This document shows positions 1 through 8,590 of a DNA stretch of 64,000 bases, one piece after another. Position 1 is the stretch's first letter, and every line of letters starts with the position of its first letter. The position numbers and the translations under genes were made by a program. The notes below the pieces were generated by a model, which had not been told where the DNA came from, searched no databases, and saw nothing but the letters and a program-made list of their open reading frames with translations. The stretch is from JALHMI01 sp964598535 (GTDB lineage: Bacteria; Planctomycetota; Planctomycetia; Pirellulales; PALSA-1355). The stretch lies in contig CAZRCI010000017.1 in assembly GCA_964598535.1 (NCBI GenBank), positions 45,465 to 109,464 of the forward strand, written 5' to 3'.

Positions 1-2
1 AC

Positions 3-800
3 GTGCGGCTGGCGCGCGACACGTACCGCGTTCGCTTCGAGTGTCCCGCCTTGGCACGGCGGATCGTGCCGGGGCAGTTCGTGATGCTCAAGATCGCGGG
101 CCTCAACGATCCGCTGCTGGGCCGACCGCTTGCCCTTTACGACACGGTGCTCGGTCCAGACGGTGAAGCGATTGGAATCGATGTCGTGTACCTGGTGCTC
201 GGCAAAATGACCCGCCGACTGTCGGCGATGGCGCCGGGCCAGGAATTGGACGTTTGGGGACCGCTGGGGAACGGATTTCCGCCGCAGAAGACCGGACATC
301 TGGTGATGGTTGCCGGGGGTATCGGACAGACGCCGTTTCCGGCGCTCGCCCGCGAACATCTGGGCCAAGGTACTTATGGCGAGCCGCGCCGCGCGGTCGC
401 GCCCGTGGACAAGGTCACGCTCTGCTACGGGGCTCGTACGGCCGACTACTTGGCCGGGCTCGAGGATTTCAAGCGGTTGGGCATCGAGCTACACATCAGC
501 ACGGATGACGGCTCTGCGGGACATCACGGTCTGGTGACGGATCTGCTCAAGCAAGTGCTCGCGGCGGCTCAAGGGCCGCGGATCGTGTGTTGCGGCCCGG
601 AACCGATGATGGAGGCCGTGGCCCATATCGCCGCCGAGCAGGGCGTGCCGTGCCAGGTATCGCTCGAAACGCCGATGGCCTGCGGCATCGGTATCTGCTT
701 TAGCTGCGTGGCCAAGGTACGCGATGAAAGCGGCGACTGGGACTATCGCCGGACGTGCGTCGAGGGGCCGATCTTCGACGCCGAGCGGATCGTGTGGTAA
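3..800 (+). CDS. pyrK: Dihydroorotate dehydrogenase electron transfer subunit, 5'-truncated by the window edge
   Basis: PyrK passes electrons from the catalytic PyrD subunit to NAD through FAD and a 2Fe-2S cluster in pyrimidine synthesis. The visible part has the ferredoxin-reductase fold. A PGQF motif lies near residue 23, the flavin-binding RPLALYD motif near residue 41, and the nucleotide-binding GGIGQTPF motif near residue 105. Four cysteines at about 227, 232, 235 and 252 have the CX4CX2CX16C spacing of the PyrK iron-sulfur site. The frame is open to the left edge. Family members carry roughly 15-20 more N-terminal residues, so the true start is probably outside the window and the GTG at position 3 is likely internal. 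pyrD is not visible. Confidence 0.92.
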   Translation: MRLARDTYRVRFECPALARRIVPGQFVMLKIAGLNDPLLGRPLALYDTVLGPDGEAIGIDVVYLVLGKMTRRLSAMAPGQELDVWGPLGNGFPPQKTGHLVMVAGGIGQTPFPALAREHLGQGTYGEPRRAVAPVDKVTLCYGARTADYLAGLEDFKRLGIELHISTDDGSAGHHGLVTDLLKQVLAAAQGPRIVCCGPEPMMEAVAHIAAEQGVPCQVSLETPMACGIGICFSCVAKVRDESGDWDYRRTCVEGPIFDAERIVW

Positions 801-925
801 CGCCGCGCGCCGAGTGGCGTAACGTAGCGGGGATCGAAGTAGCGGGAGATTACCGTGGGCAAATGCCGGCCCAGGTGCCCGCTGGCGAAAAAGGGGTGGG
901 CGGCGAATAGAGAGGCGCTTGATCG

Positions 926-968
926 GACAAAAACGAACAGGACGCCCCGCCGGATGGCTGGCGTCCTG
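926..968 (-). terminator. Intrinsic terminator downstream of rpsT
   Basis: A 9-bp perfect stem (938-946 pairing with 960-968) is followed on the minus strand by a T-rich tract (complement of 926-937). It lies about 120 bases beyond the rpsT stop codon and points the same way. Confidence 0.65.
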
Positions 969-1089
969 GGGGTGATCTTGTCGCGGTGAGCCCGATCGAG
1001 GTCCGGTTCGCCGACTGGGTTGCAGGGCCCGGCCGGCGAGAGCAGAAACCAATTGGCAGCAGCAGGGCTGGCGGTGCGTGGCCCCCCGA

Positions 1090-1359
1090 CTACTTGCCTT
1101 TGACCGCTTTGACTGCGGCCGAGAGTCGCGACTTTACGCGGGCGGCCAGGTTTGCGTGCACGACGCCCGCGGCAGCCGCCTTGTCGACGCGTTTGGCAGC
1201 CAGGCGCAGCTCGGTTTCGGCCGTGGCGACGTCGCCGGCGGCGATCGCTTCGCGCACCTTGCGGATTTGCGTCTTCACGGCGCTTTTGACAGAGCGGTTG
1301 CGAGTGCGGCGGACGGCGTCCTGGCGGAGGCGTTTTTTGGCGCTTTTGGTATTCGGCAT
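1090..1359 (-). CDS. rpsT: 30S ribosomal protein S20
   Basis: This 89-residue, lysine- and arginine-rich protein begins MPNTKSAKKRLRQ, the typical S20 N terminus. It continues with the helical pattern of the family (RNRSVKSAVKT, KRVDKAAAAGVVHAN, LAARVKSRL). S20 binds 16S rRNA early in assembly of the small subunit. The length is normal. It lies 94 bases downstream of a TPR gene on the same strand and may be read from that promoter or from its own. A likely intrinsic terminator follows at 926-968. Confidence 0.97.
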   Translation of the reverse strand: MPNTKSAKKRLRQDAVRRTRNRSVKSAVKTQIRKVREAIAAGDVATAETELRLAAKRVDKAAAAGVVHANLAARVKSRLSAAVKAVKGK

Positions 1360-1453
1360 GGGAGCGAGTAAGGGTTCAAAAATCGAAGGTAACAGATGCG
1401 GCCCGAGCGAAGGTACCCCCTAGTGAGGAGGGGTGTTTGTCGCGGCCGGCGAA

Positions 1454-2893
1454 TCACCCTTTATGACGAATCTTGGCAATCTTGTCCAGTAGTTGTGGGA
1501 CGTCCTCGTAGCCGAATTCCAGCCCGGCCAGCTCGCTCAGGTATTTTTCCGCTCGATTCAGCTCCTCCATGCCGGGGCCGGTCTGTTTTTCCGCCAGCAT
1601 TTTGCCGGCCAGGCCGAGCGATAGCTTCCCGGCCCGATAGAGCCCCAGCTTGCGATCGTCGACCTCCCGGCTGTTGATCACCTCGAGGGCCGACTCGTAG
1701 TTCTGCATGGCCAGCTTGTACTGCTTGATCATCTGGAAGCATTCGCCCAGTTCGAGGTGGACTTTCCCCTTGGTTTTGGGGTCGCCCAGGGCGGCCTGAA
1801 ACATTTTGATCGCTTCGCCGGTTTCGCCGGTCTTCTTGAGCCGCAGGGCCAGCTCGTACTTGAAGTTCAGCTTGTTCGGATACCGTTCGCTCCGGTTGCG
1901 GAAGTATTCGAGCTCGCGAGCCCGCAGTTCTTTCTTGAATTGGTTGAACAGATTTACCGCGTCGGCGGTGCGTTCTTTTTCGGCCTTCTTGCGGGCGATG
2001 TCGAGGTTGGCTCGGGCCGTGCGAAGCTGAGCGTCTTCGAGCCGTTCGCGAACGACCACGTCTCCGCCCGAGGCCTCGAGCGCCTTGGTCAGCGTTTGTT
2101 CGGCGTCGGTATGCCGCTCGTCGCGGGTGTAAAGATCCGCCAGCTCGAAGTATTTGGAAATGTCGCCCGGATTCTTGGCCAGGTGCTTTTGCAGCTTTTG
2201 CTCGGGCGTGTACTTATTGTCGTCGCCGGTGATTTGCTCGAGTTTGTCGGCCCGGACGTCCTGGCCGCTTTCGGCTTCGTCGTACTTGCCCTTGGAGATC
2301 GTTTTTTCGATCGCCAGGTCGCCGAGCGCGCGGCTGGCTTCTTCGTCGCCGGGCTTGGCGACGATGACTCGATTCCAGCAGGCGATGGCCTGATCGAAGG
2401 CGCCTTGATCGGCGAGCGCGCGGCCGCACTTGCGGTTGATTTCCGCGTCCTTGGAGTTTACGTCGAGGGCCTGCTTGAGATAGGTGAGCTGCGCTTCGTT
2501 CAGGTTGAGCGCGCCGGCCGAATCGGCCATCGTAGTCAGTGTTGCGATGTCCCAGGGATTGAGCTTGAGGGCCTCCCAGCCTTTCTCGAGGACGGCTTTG
2601 TGGTCCTTGGACAGCGAGGATTTCTTGAGATTCGCCTGCGCGGCCATCTTGGCGCCCGCGCTCATCATACCGGCGCCTTTTTTGTTGTCGCCATACTTCT
2701 TGCCCAGGCAGGCGAGGTATGCCTTGATGTACAGCGCATTGGCCGGATCGCCTTTCACGCACATGTCGAACATTTGTTCGGCATATTCGAATTGGCCTTG
2801 CGTGGTGCTTTTGTTGGCCTGTTCAAAGCACTTCTGCAAGCGCCGACGCTTTTCGGGCGGGATCGGTTGTCGGCCTGGAGTTTCGTCAACCAT
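1454..2893 (-). CDS. Tetratricopeptide repeat protein
   Basis: The 479-residue protein has an N-terminal segment typical of TPR helices (FEQANKSTTQGQFEYAEQMFD). Further TPR-like units occur around residues 130-190 (NSKDAEINRKCGRALADQG), 245-290 and 345-430 (HLELGECFQMIKQYKLAMQ). It has no signal peptide or membrane segment, so a cytoplasmic scaffold role is likely. TPRs mediate protein-protein contacts and no enzymatic motif is visible. It ends 94 bases before rpsT on the same strand. The specific partner is unknown. The ATG start is the first in frame, and the N-terminal region (PPEKRRRLQKCFE) already reads as helix. Confidence 0.85.
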   Translation of the reverse strand: MVDETPGRQPIPPEKRRRLQKCFEQANKSTTQGQFEYAEQMFDMCVKGDPANALYIKAYLACLGKKYGDNKKGAGMMSAGAKMAAQANLKKSSLSKDHKAVLEKGWEALKLNPWDIATLTTMADSAGALNLNEAQLTYLKQALDVNSKDAEINRKCGRALADQGAFDQAIACWNRVIVAKPGDEEASRALGDLAIEKTISKGKYDEAESGQDVRADKLEQITGDDNKYTPEQKLQKHLAKNPGDISKYFELADLYTRDERHTDAEQTLTKALEASGGDVVVRERLEDAQLRTARANLDIARKKAEKERTADAVNLFNQFKKELRARELEYFRNRSERYPNKLNFKYELALRLKKTGETGEAIKMFQAALGDPKTKGKVHLELGECFQMIKQYKLAMQNYESALEVINSREVDDRKLGLYRAGKLSLGLAGKMLAEKQTGPGMEELNRAEKYLSELAGLEFGYEDVPQLLDKIAKIRHKG

Positions 2894-3188
2894 CGAAAAT
2901 TAATCGTGCGAAAAGTGGTGCCGTGTTGTCATGCCAGGAAACCGGCTGGCGCCCCATGCTCCGATTGCTGGGAGAACCTGTCGCTTCGGGACAGAAGTTC
3001 GCTTCCGGAGCGGCCTTAGTGCATTTGCCGGCAACCCTTTATTCTAGTCCCTGGGGGGGCGGGAAACAACGCACGCCGAATCGGACGAGCCGTGAGAATT
3101 CGTTGATTTCGCCGGGCTCCGCGGCTCTTGGCAATTCATTTGCGCCCACCCCTCGACGCCGTGCAAGCTTTGCCCCACCATAGAAGCC

Positions 3189-4694
3189 ATGACGCATTCG
3201 CAAGGCAAAGTGTTTTTGGTAGGCGGCGGGCCGGGCGATCCCGGCTTGCTTACGCTGCGCGGCGCCCAGTGCCTGCGGGCGGCCGACGTCGTGCTGTACG
3301 ACTACCTGATCAACCCGCACGTGCTCGCGAACGCGCGGGAGTCGGCCCAGCTTATTTGTCTGGGGCGGCACGGCCGCGACCGCATTCTCTCGCAAGACGA
3401 AATCAACGCCGCGATGGTCGAACACGCCCGCTCGGGTAAGCAGGTCGTGCGGCTCAAAGGGGGCGATCCGATCGTCTTTGCCCGAATTGCCGAAGAGATC
3501 GCGGCGCTCGAAGCGGCCGGCCTGCCGTACGAAATCGTGCCGGGCATCACCGCGGCGCTCTCCGTCGGCAGTTACGCCGGCATTCCGCTCACGCAGGGCG
3601 ATGCGGCCAGCGCCGTGGCGCTGGTCACGGGTCGCGAACGCGACGACAAGCCCGCGTCGCTCGACTACGCGGGGCTCGCCGAGTTTCCCGGCACGCTCGT
3701 GTTCTACATGGGCATCACGACCGCTCCCGCCTGGTCGGCCGCGCTCCTGGCCGCGGGAAAATCCGCGGAGACGCCCGTGGCCATCGTACGCCGGGTGTCG
3801 ATGCCCGATCAGCAGACGATCCAATGTACGCTCGGCACCGTGGTCGCGGAAATTCGCGCGCGCAAGTTGCGCCCGCCGGCAATGATCATCGTGGGTGAAG
3901 TCGCCCGAGCCGCGACGCTGCACGATTGGTTCGGCGAGCGGCCGCTGTTTGGCAAGCGCGTGCTTGTGACGCGCGCGGCCCATCAGGCGCCGGAACTGGT
4001 AACCCGACTTTGCGAGTTGGGGGCCGACGTGGTCGTGCAGCCGGCGATCGAAATCGCGCCGCCCGAGGACTGGTGCCCGGTTGACCTGGCAATTCAGAAT
4101 TTGGCGAACTACGACTGGCTGGTGTTTTCCAGCTCGAACGGAGTACGTCGCTTTTTCGAGCGTTTGCTCGCGACGCGCGATCTGCGGGCGCTCGGCGGCC
4201 TGCGGATCGCCGCCATCGGACCGGGGAGTGCCGAGGAGCTGGCCCGGTATCATTTGCGCGCGGATCTCGTGCCCGAGGAATATCGCGCCGAGGCTCTGGC
4301 CAATTCGCTCCAGGAGGAAGCGGCGCGGGGCGCGCGGTTTTTGTTGCTTCGCGCGAGTCGAGGGCGCGAGGTGCTGGCCGAGCAGCTTGCGGGGCAGGGG
4401 GGGCACGTCGAGCAGGTGGTCGTTTACACGAGCCGCGATGTTGACGCCGCCGAGCCCGAGGTGCTGTCGCAGTTGGCCGAGGGCAAGATCGACTGGGTGA
4501 CCGTGACCAGCTCGGCAATCGGCCGATCGCTGGTGCGACTGCTGGGCGACAATCTGCGTACCGCGCGGCTGGTATCGATCAGCCCGATCACCAGCGCGAC
4601 GCTCTTGGAGTTGGGGCACCAAGCGAGCGCCGAAGCCCGGCAGTATACGATGTCGGGGCTGATCGCCGCGTTGTTGGCGGCCGAAGGGAAGTAG
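3189..4694 (+). CDS. cobA-hemD: Fused uroporphyrinogen-III C-methyltransferase / uroporphyrinogen-III synthase
   Basis: Residues 1-245 form a CobA/SUMT methyltransferase. It has the N-terminal VGGGPGDPGLLT loop, RLKGGDPIVFAR near residue 88 and VPGITAALS near residue 117. This domain makes precorrin-2 from uroporphyrinogen III using S-adenosylmethionine. Residues from about 254 (FGKRVLVTRA) to the end match HemD, which cyclises hydroxymethylbilane to uroporphyrinogen III. The segment VFSSSNGVRRFFERL is typical of HemD. The fusion couples the last common tetrapyrrole step to the siroheme/cobalamin branch. CobA-HemD fusions are known in several phyla. The gene stands alone, with a 295-base upstream gap in which no cobalamin riboswitch was recognised. 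Confidence 0.93.
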   Translation: MTHSQGKVFLVGGGPGDPGLLTLRGAQCLRAADVVLYDYLINPHVLANARESAQLICLGRHGRDRILSQDEINAAMVEHARSGKQVVRLKGGDPIVFARIAEEIAALEAAGLPYEIVPGITAALSVGSYAGIPLTQGDAASAVALVTGRERDDKPASLDYAGLAEFPGTLVFYMGITTAPAWSAALLAAGKSAETPVAIVRRVSMPDQQTIQCTLGTVVAEIRARKLRPPAMIIVGEVARAATLHDWFGERPLFGKRVLVTRAAHQAPELVTRLCELGADVVVQPAIEIAPPEDWCPVDLAIQNLANYDWLVFSSSNGVRRFFERLLATRDLRALGGLRIAAIGPGSAEELARYHLRADLVPEEYRAEALANSLQEEAARGARFLLLRASRGREVLAEQLAGQGGHVEQVVVYTSRDVDAAEPEVLSQLAEGKIDWVTVTSSAIGRSLVRLLGDNLRTARLVSISPITSATLLELGHQASAEARQYTMSGLIAALLAAEGK

Positions 4695-4841
4695 CCGAAC
4701 GGTTTGGCGGTGTGGGAGTTGTGCGTGCTAGCACGTCGCTGCCATCAGTTTTTCATCGAGTGTCCGCCGCCGGAAAGCCGAAGCTAGGGATAGGTGCTGC
4801 CCGCCGCCTTCAGCTTCCCTCCTGCGGAGACCTCCCCCATC

Positions 4842-5621
4842 ATGAGCACTCGTCCGCTGCCCGCTGCGCTGTCGATTTCCATCGATCTCGAGCCCGATCA
4901 CGTTGGTGGAAGCGTCACCGAGCAACGCGCGCTCGATGACGTTTCGTTGGCGTTGGTGGAGCTGTGCGCTCGGCATCGGTTGCCGGCGACCTGGGGCGTG
5001 GCCGATCCGGCGGTCTCGGCCCTGCGCATTCGCATCGAGCGGCTGAGCGTGCGGCACGAACTGGCGATTCTGGGCGACACGAGTTGGGTCGGCGGCGTGG
5101 CCGGCCGCGGTCGCTTCGCGCGCGAGCTCGCGCGGCGCGTGACGCATGCCCGGAGCGAAGGAATTTCGATCACGAGTCTCGCGCTGCGCACGGAGCTGCC
5201 CGTCGAGCATGCGGACCTGGCGATCAAAGAGGGCATTGTCGCGTTGCGGCAACCGTTGAGCGCGAACGGCGCGCGGCACGTGCAAAAGATCCGTTTTGGG
5301 CTGTGGGGTTTTAACGCGCAGGCAACCCTGCCTGGCGCGAGCCGCTGGCTGCCCGGCGGCGGCGGACTGCGCGGCGCGCGGCTGGCCGTCGATCGAGCGA
5401 TCGCCGATCGCTCGCAAGCGCATCTGGCGATCGACGCCGCGCGGCTGGCCGAGCGGGGCGCTTCGAGCTTGCGACTCGTCGAACGCGCGCTTGCGCACGC
5501 TGCGCGACGCCGCGACGCCAACCTGATTCAAGTGCTCACGCTGGGAGCGATCGTCGCGCGGCTCTCGGGCGACAACGTCGCGCAGCAGCCTTCGCGTTCG
5601 ATCTTACGGCCCGCGGCGTAG
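4842..5621 (+). CDS. Polysaccharide-deacetylase-like (NodB-fold) protein, apparently degenerate
   Basis: The 259-residue protein begins with a beta strand ending in acidic residues (SISIDLEPDH). It continues with HRLPATWGVADP and RHELAILGD, which match the order of strands in NodB-fold deacetylases, where the first motif supplies catalytic aspartates and the third follows 'hEig'. The histidine pair of the usual HxxxH metal site is not evident, so activity is doubtful. The ATG at 4842 is preferred over 4794 because a purine-rich site (cggaga) precedes it and the alternative adds low-complexity residues. It is isolated between cobA-hemD and a small convergent gene. Function unknown; the fold is an inference. 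Confidence 0.6.
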   Translation: MSTRPLPAALSISIDLEPDHVGGSVTEQRALDDVSLALVELCARHRLPATWGVADPAVSALRIRIERLSVRHELAILGDTSWVGGVAGRGRFARELARRVTHARSEGISITSLALRTELPVEHADLAIKEGIVALRQPLSANGARHVQKIRFGLWGFNAQATLPGASRWLPGGGGLRGARLAVDRAIADRSQAHLAIDAARLAERGASSLRLVERALAHAARRRDANLIQVLTLGAIVARLSGDNVAQQPSRSILRPAA

Positions 5622-5665
5622 AACACCAGCCCGTTCGCGGGGCGCAAGCGGTTGTTTGGAGCGGG

Positions 5666-5848
5666 CTACGCGACTTCGCGATAGGTGGACCAGCTCATAT
5701 AGGCGAGCATGGCGCCGCAGATCAGCAGCGCGATGTCCATCATGACGCTCGCGCGGCCGAACGGGATCTGGATCGCCAGATCGAGACCGAACATCAGGAC
5801 CAACAGGCCAGCGACGGCCATGCCTGAAATGGCGAACACCTTGGGCAT
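5666..5848 (-). CDS. Small two-helix membrane protein
   Basis: A 60-residue protein starting MPKVFAISGM. Two hydrophobic segments (about residues 5-24 and 35-52) predict two membrane passes joined by a short loop. A longer in-frame start at 5878 adds ten polar residues and is less likely. No family is recognised. It is convergent with the NodB-like gene. Confidence 0.6.
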   Translation of the reverse strand: MPKVFAISGMAVAGLLVLMFGLDLAIQIPFGRASVMMDIALLICGAMLAYMSWSTYREVA

Positions 5849-6190
5849 TTCTCTAGCGGTCCTGCAACGGGCGGTCAAGTAGCGTCAAAGCACACTAGTA
5901 TAGTTCACGCGCAGAGTGGCGGGAACTACCGGTATTTCCGGTATACTCCGGGAGATCCGTACCTTCCGGACCACCGGTAGCCACGTCGGTTGCTCGATCG
6001 CGCAAGACGCGCGGCGGGGTCCGCTATCCTGGCGTCGACCGCGAGCCGAGATTCCTAGTGCAGCGTCCCCCGATTTACTCCGGCTGACGCGAAACGGCGC
6101 CAAATGCGCAAGCGGCTTGGCGTAAACAAGTAAGCTAATGCTCTCGCAAAACGCGAACCCGAAGATCAGGTGTTGCCGGAGCACTCGTGC
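5849..6190. other. Gene-free divergent region
   Basis: 342 bases separate the small membrane gene (minus) from the aminotransferase gene (plus), so promoters for both should lie here. A 6-bp inverted repeat, taccgg/ccggta with a five-base loop, sits at 5927-5943. No convincing -35/-10 pair was assigned. Confidence 0.4.
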
Positions 6191-7339
6191 ATGAACAATA
6201 GCCAAACGACCGCCCGTGCGTCTTGGGACGATTTCCGTCGGCAAATGCCCATTGCCGAGCGTTTTGCGTATTTCGATCACGCGGCCGTGGCTCCGCTGTC
6301 TCGCCCGGCCCAAGAGGCCGTCGCGCGCTGGGCGCAGCAGGCCGCGCACGAGGGAGACACGGTCTGGCCGCGGTGGGCCAAACGTGTCGAGGAGTGCCGC
6401 AAGCTCGCGGCCCAGATGCTCGCGGCCGATCCGGCCGAAGTGGCGCTCGTCCACAGCACCAGCGAAGGGATCGGGCTCGTGGCCGAGGGTTACCCCTGGC
6501 GAGAAGGCGACAATGTCGTGACGCTCGACAACGAGTTTCCCTCGAATCAGTATCCGTGGTTGAATCTCGCTTCGCGCGGCGTCGAGACGCGGCGCGTGCC
6601 GGCGGAGCAGGGCGGACGTGTTGACCTCGCCAAGCTCGACGCCGCGATCGACAGCCGCTCGCGGATTCTTTCGGTGAGCTGGGTGGGCTATGTCAGCGGG
6701 TGGCGGGCCGATCTCGACGAGCTCGTCGCGCTGGCCAAACGGCGCGGCGTATTGCTATTCGTCGACGCGATTCAAGGACTCGGCGTGTTTCCGCTCGATG
6801 TCCGGCAAACGCCTATCGACTTTCTCGCCGCCGACGGACACAAATGGATGCTGGGACCCGAGGGCGCGGGAATCTTCTATCTGCGCCGCGAGCATCTCGA
6901 TTTGTTGCGGCCGATCGGCGTGGGTTGGCACAGCGTGGCGCATGCTTCGGACTACAGCCGGATCGAACTGAATTACAAGCCTACCGCCGCGCGCTATGAA
7001 GGCGGCACGCAAAACATGGTCGGTTTCCTGGGGCTGGCCGAAAGCCTGGAGCTGCTGGTCCATTACGGCCAGCGGGCGATTGGCGAGCGGATTCTCGCCC
7101 TGACGGACGCCTTGTGCGAGCGGCTCGCGGAGGCCGGCGCCAAACTCTACACGTTGCGCGACGGCGCGCACCGCTCGGGCATCGTCTCTTGCGAGCTACC
7201 AGGTCGCGACGCGCTCGAGATCAAGCAGCAACTGCTCCGCGCGGGCGTGGTCGCGAGCGCGCGGGGCGGGAAGCTTCGCCTGGCCACGCATTGCTACAAC
7301 AACGAAGCCGACATCGAGCGGCTCATCGCCGCGCTGTAA
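6191..7339 (+). CDS. Class V PLP-dependent aminotransferase (cysteine desulfurase-like superfamily)
   Basis: The 382-residue protein has fold type I PLP landmarks: HSTSEGIGLVAEG binds the phosphate, D192 and Q195 in VDAIQGLG contact the pyridoxal ring, and K218 in DGHKWMLGP forms the Schiff base. The C-terminal region (YEGGTQNMVGF) resembles isopenicillin-N epimerase- and CsdA-like branches. The active-site cysteine loop of true cysteine desulfurases is not evident, so desulfurase activity should not be assumed and the substrate is unknown. The ATG at 6191 is chosen over 6170 because the extra residues (LPEHSC) look like leader sequence. A strong terminator follows immediately at 7341-7391. 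Confidence 0.85.
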   Translation: MNNSQTTARASWDDFRRQMPIAERFAYFDHAAVAPLSRPAQEAVARWAQQAAHEGDTVWPRWAKRVEECRKLAAQMLAADPAEVALVHSTSEGIGLVAEGYPWREGDNVVTLDNEFPSNQYPWLNLASRGVETRRVPAEQGGRVDLAKLDAAIDSRSRILSVSWVGYVSGWRADLDELVALAKRRGVLLFVDAIQGLGVFPLDVRQTPIDFLAADGHKWMLGPEGAGIFYLRREHLDLLRPIGVGWHSVAHASDYSRIELNYKPTAARYEGGTQNMVGFLGLAESLELLVHYGQRAIGERILALTDALCERLAEAGAKLYTLRDGAHRSGIVSCELPGRDALEIKQQLLRAGVVASARGGKLRLATHCYNNEADIERLIAAL

Positions 7340-7340
7340 A

Positions 7341-7391
7341 ACAGGCGTCAGGAACCGGCTTCGCAAAGAGGTTCCTGGCGCCTGTATTTTT
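7341..7391 (+). terminator. Strong intrinsic terminator, probably bidirectional
   Basis: A 16-bp stem (7341-7356 with 7370-7385) contains a single G-T wobble and is followed by ATTTTT. On the other side, AAAA at 7338-7341 gives a short T tract for the convergent DUF1080 gene. It sits exactly between the two converging stops. Confidence 0.88.
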
Positions 7392-7413
7392 AGCCGGGTT
7401 CCGCGAACCGTTG

Positions 7414-8406
7414 CTATTTTTTCTCCAGCACCCAGATATTCCGGTAACGGACCGGATCGCCGTGGTCTTGGAGGAAGATCGGACCGGGCTCGGAGCCTTC
7501 GGCCACGGGCGCGGCCGTCGTGGTTTGGGGCAGTTCCACGTCGTCGTGAATCACTTCGCCGTTGTGTTTCACCGTGATTCGGGCGCTCTTTACTTTTTTG
7601 TCGCCATCGTACTCGGCCGCCGTGAAGTCGATATCGTACGTCTGCCAGGCGAGCGGCGGATAGCAGAGGTTCATGTCCGGTGCTTTGATGCTATAGATAC
7701 CGCCACACTCGTTATCCTCACCTTTGAGGCCGAACGAATCGAGCATCTGTACTTCGTAGCGGCCTTGCAGGTAGCAGCCGCTATTGCCGCGCGATTGTTC
7801 GCGCGACTCGGGCATGAACGGCAGTTGAAACTCGACATGCAGCGTGCAACTGCCAAACTTCTGCTTGCTGGTCGCGCCGGCGGCCAAGGTGCCGTCGTCG
7901 TTGAGCTTGCCCCCTTCGAAGGTGTCGGCCGATTTGCCGTCGAACAGCACGACGGCTCCCGCGGGCGGTTCGGCGCCGAGTGTCGGGCTCTTGCGTTCCG
8001 TCTTCTTGAGCTCGGCCAGCACCGATTGGTCGGGACCAAGGATCTTCAGCTCCCCGTCTTTGATCTCGGCGCGGCCATCGTTCGAGCCGAACACCACGCG
8101 ATCGTCTTTCCGCTCGCCGCCGACGTCGAACTTGCCCTCGCCGAGCCAGCCGCCGCCCGGCAAGCCGCCCATGTAGGCCACGGCATGAAACTTTCCGCCG
8201 CCGCGGGCGATCACCTGCACGCCGACCGGAATCACTTCACCACCCGGATCCTTGATCTCACCGACATATTCCCCCTGGATGGCGAAATCCGGATCGTCGG
8301 GGCCGGAGACCTTTTCGCCCGAGGCAAACGTCGCGTTTGCAGCAAACAGCAGAACCGCAAGAAACAAACTGGCGAATCGAAGGTGCGCGAGCATGAGTTT
8401 TCTCAT
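7414..8406 (-). CDS. Secreted DUF1080 / 3-keto-disaccharide hydrolase family protein
   Basis: This 330-residue protein starts with a signal peptide (MRKLMLAHLRFASLFLAVLL, cleavage near FASG). Its C-terminal half matches the concanavalin-like DUF1080 fold: VVLFDGKSAD, RGNSGCYLQGRYEVQMLDSFG and a final VRYRNIWVLEK strand. The family is greatly expanded in planctomycetes, and some members hydrolyse 3-keto-glycosides in the periplasm. An additional N-terminal beta-rich segment of about 130 residues precedes the domain. The start at 8406 is preferred because it opens directly on the signal peptide. It is divergent from a sialate O-acetylesterase, which suggests a shared role in glycan breakdown. 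Confidence 0.9.
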   Translation of the reverse strand: MRKLMLAHLRFASLFLAVLLFAANATFASGEKVSGPDDPDFAIQGEYVGEIKDPGGEVIPVGVQVIARGGGKFHAVAYMGGLPGGGWLGEGKFDVGGERKDDRVVFGSNDGRAEIKDGELKILGPDQSVLAELKKTERKSPTLGAEPPAGAVVLFDGKSADTFEGGKLNDDGTLAAGATSKQKFGSCTLHVEFQLPFMPESREQSRGNSGCYLQGRYEVQMLDSFGLKGEDNECGGIYSIKAPDMNLCYPPLAWQTYDIDFTAAEYDGDKKVKSARITVKHNGEVIHDDVELPQTTTAAPVAEGSEPGPIFLQDHGDPVRYRNIWVLEKK

Positions 8407-8590
8407 CGGAGAGCGGGATCGTGGCGGGTTGGTAACAGAATCCGCCCATTTTCGGCAGGCCGGCGGCGGACCGCAAGTGGATGGCGTGCAAGGCCCGGAA
8501 AAACGGGGTAAGATTTCGAGCGTTTTGCAACAGGGACGCGACAAAGACGTACCGAGGTCTCAACCGGTTTTTCCATCAGGAGTGGATTTC

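Noticed and set aside
1757..3019. 420-codon plus-strand open frame
   Set aside because: Antisense to the TPR gene and without recognisable motifs.
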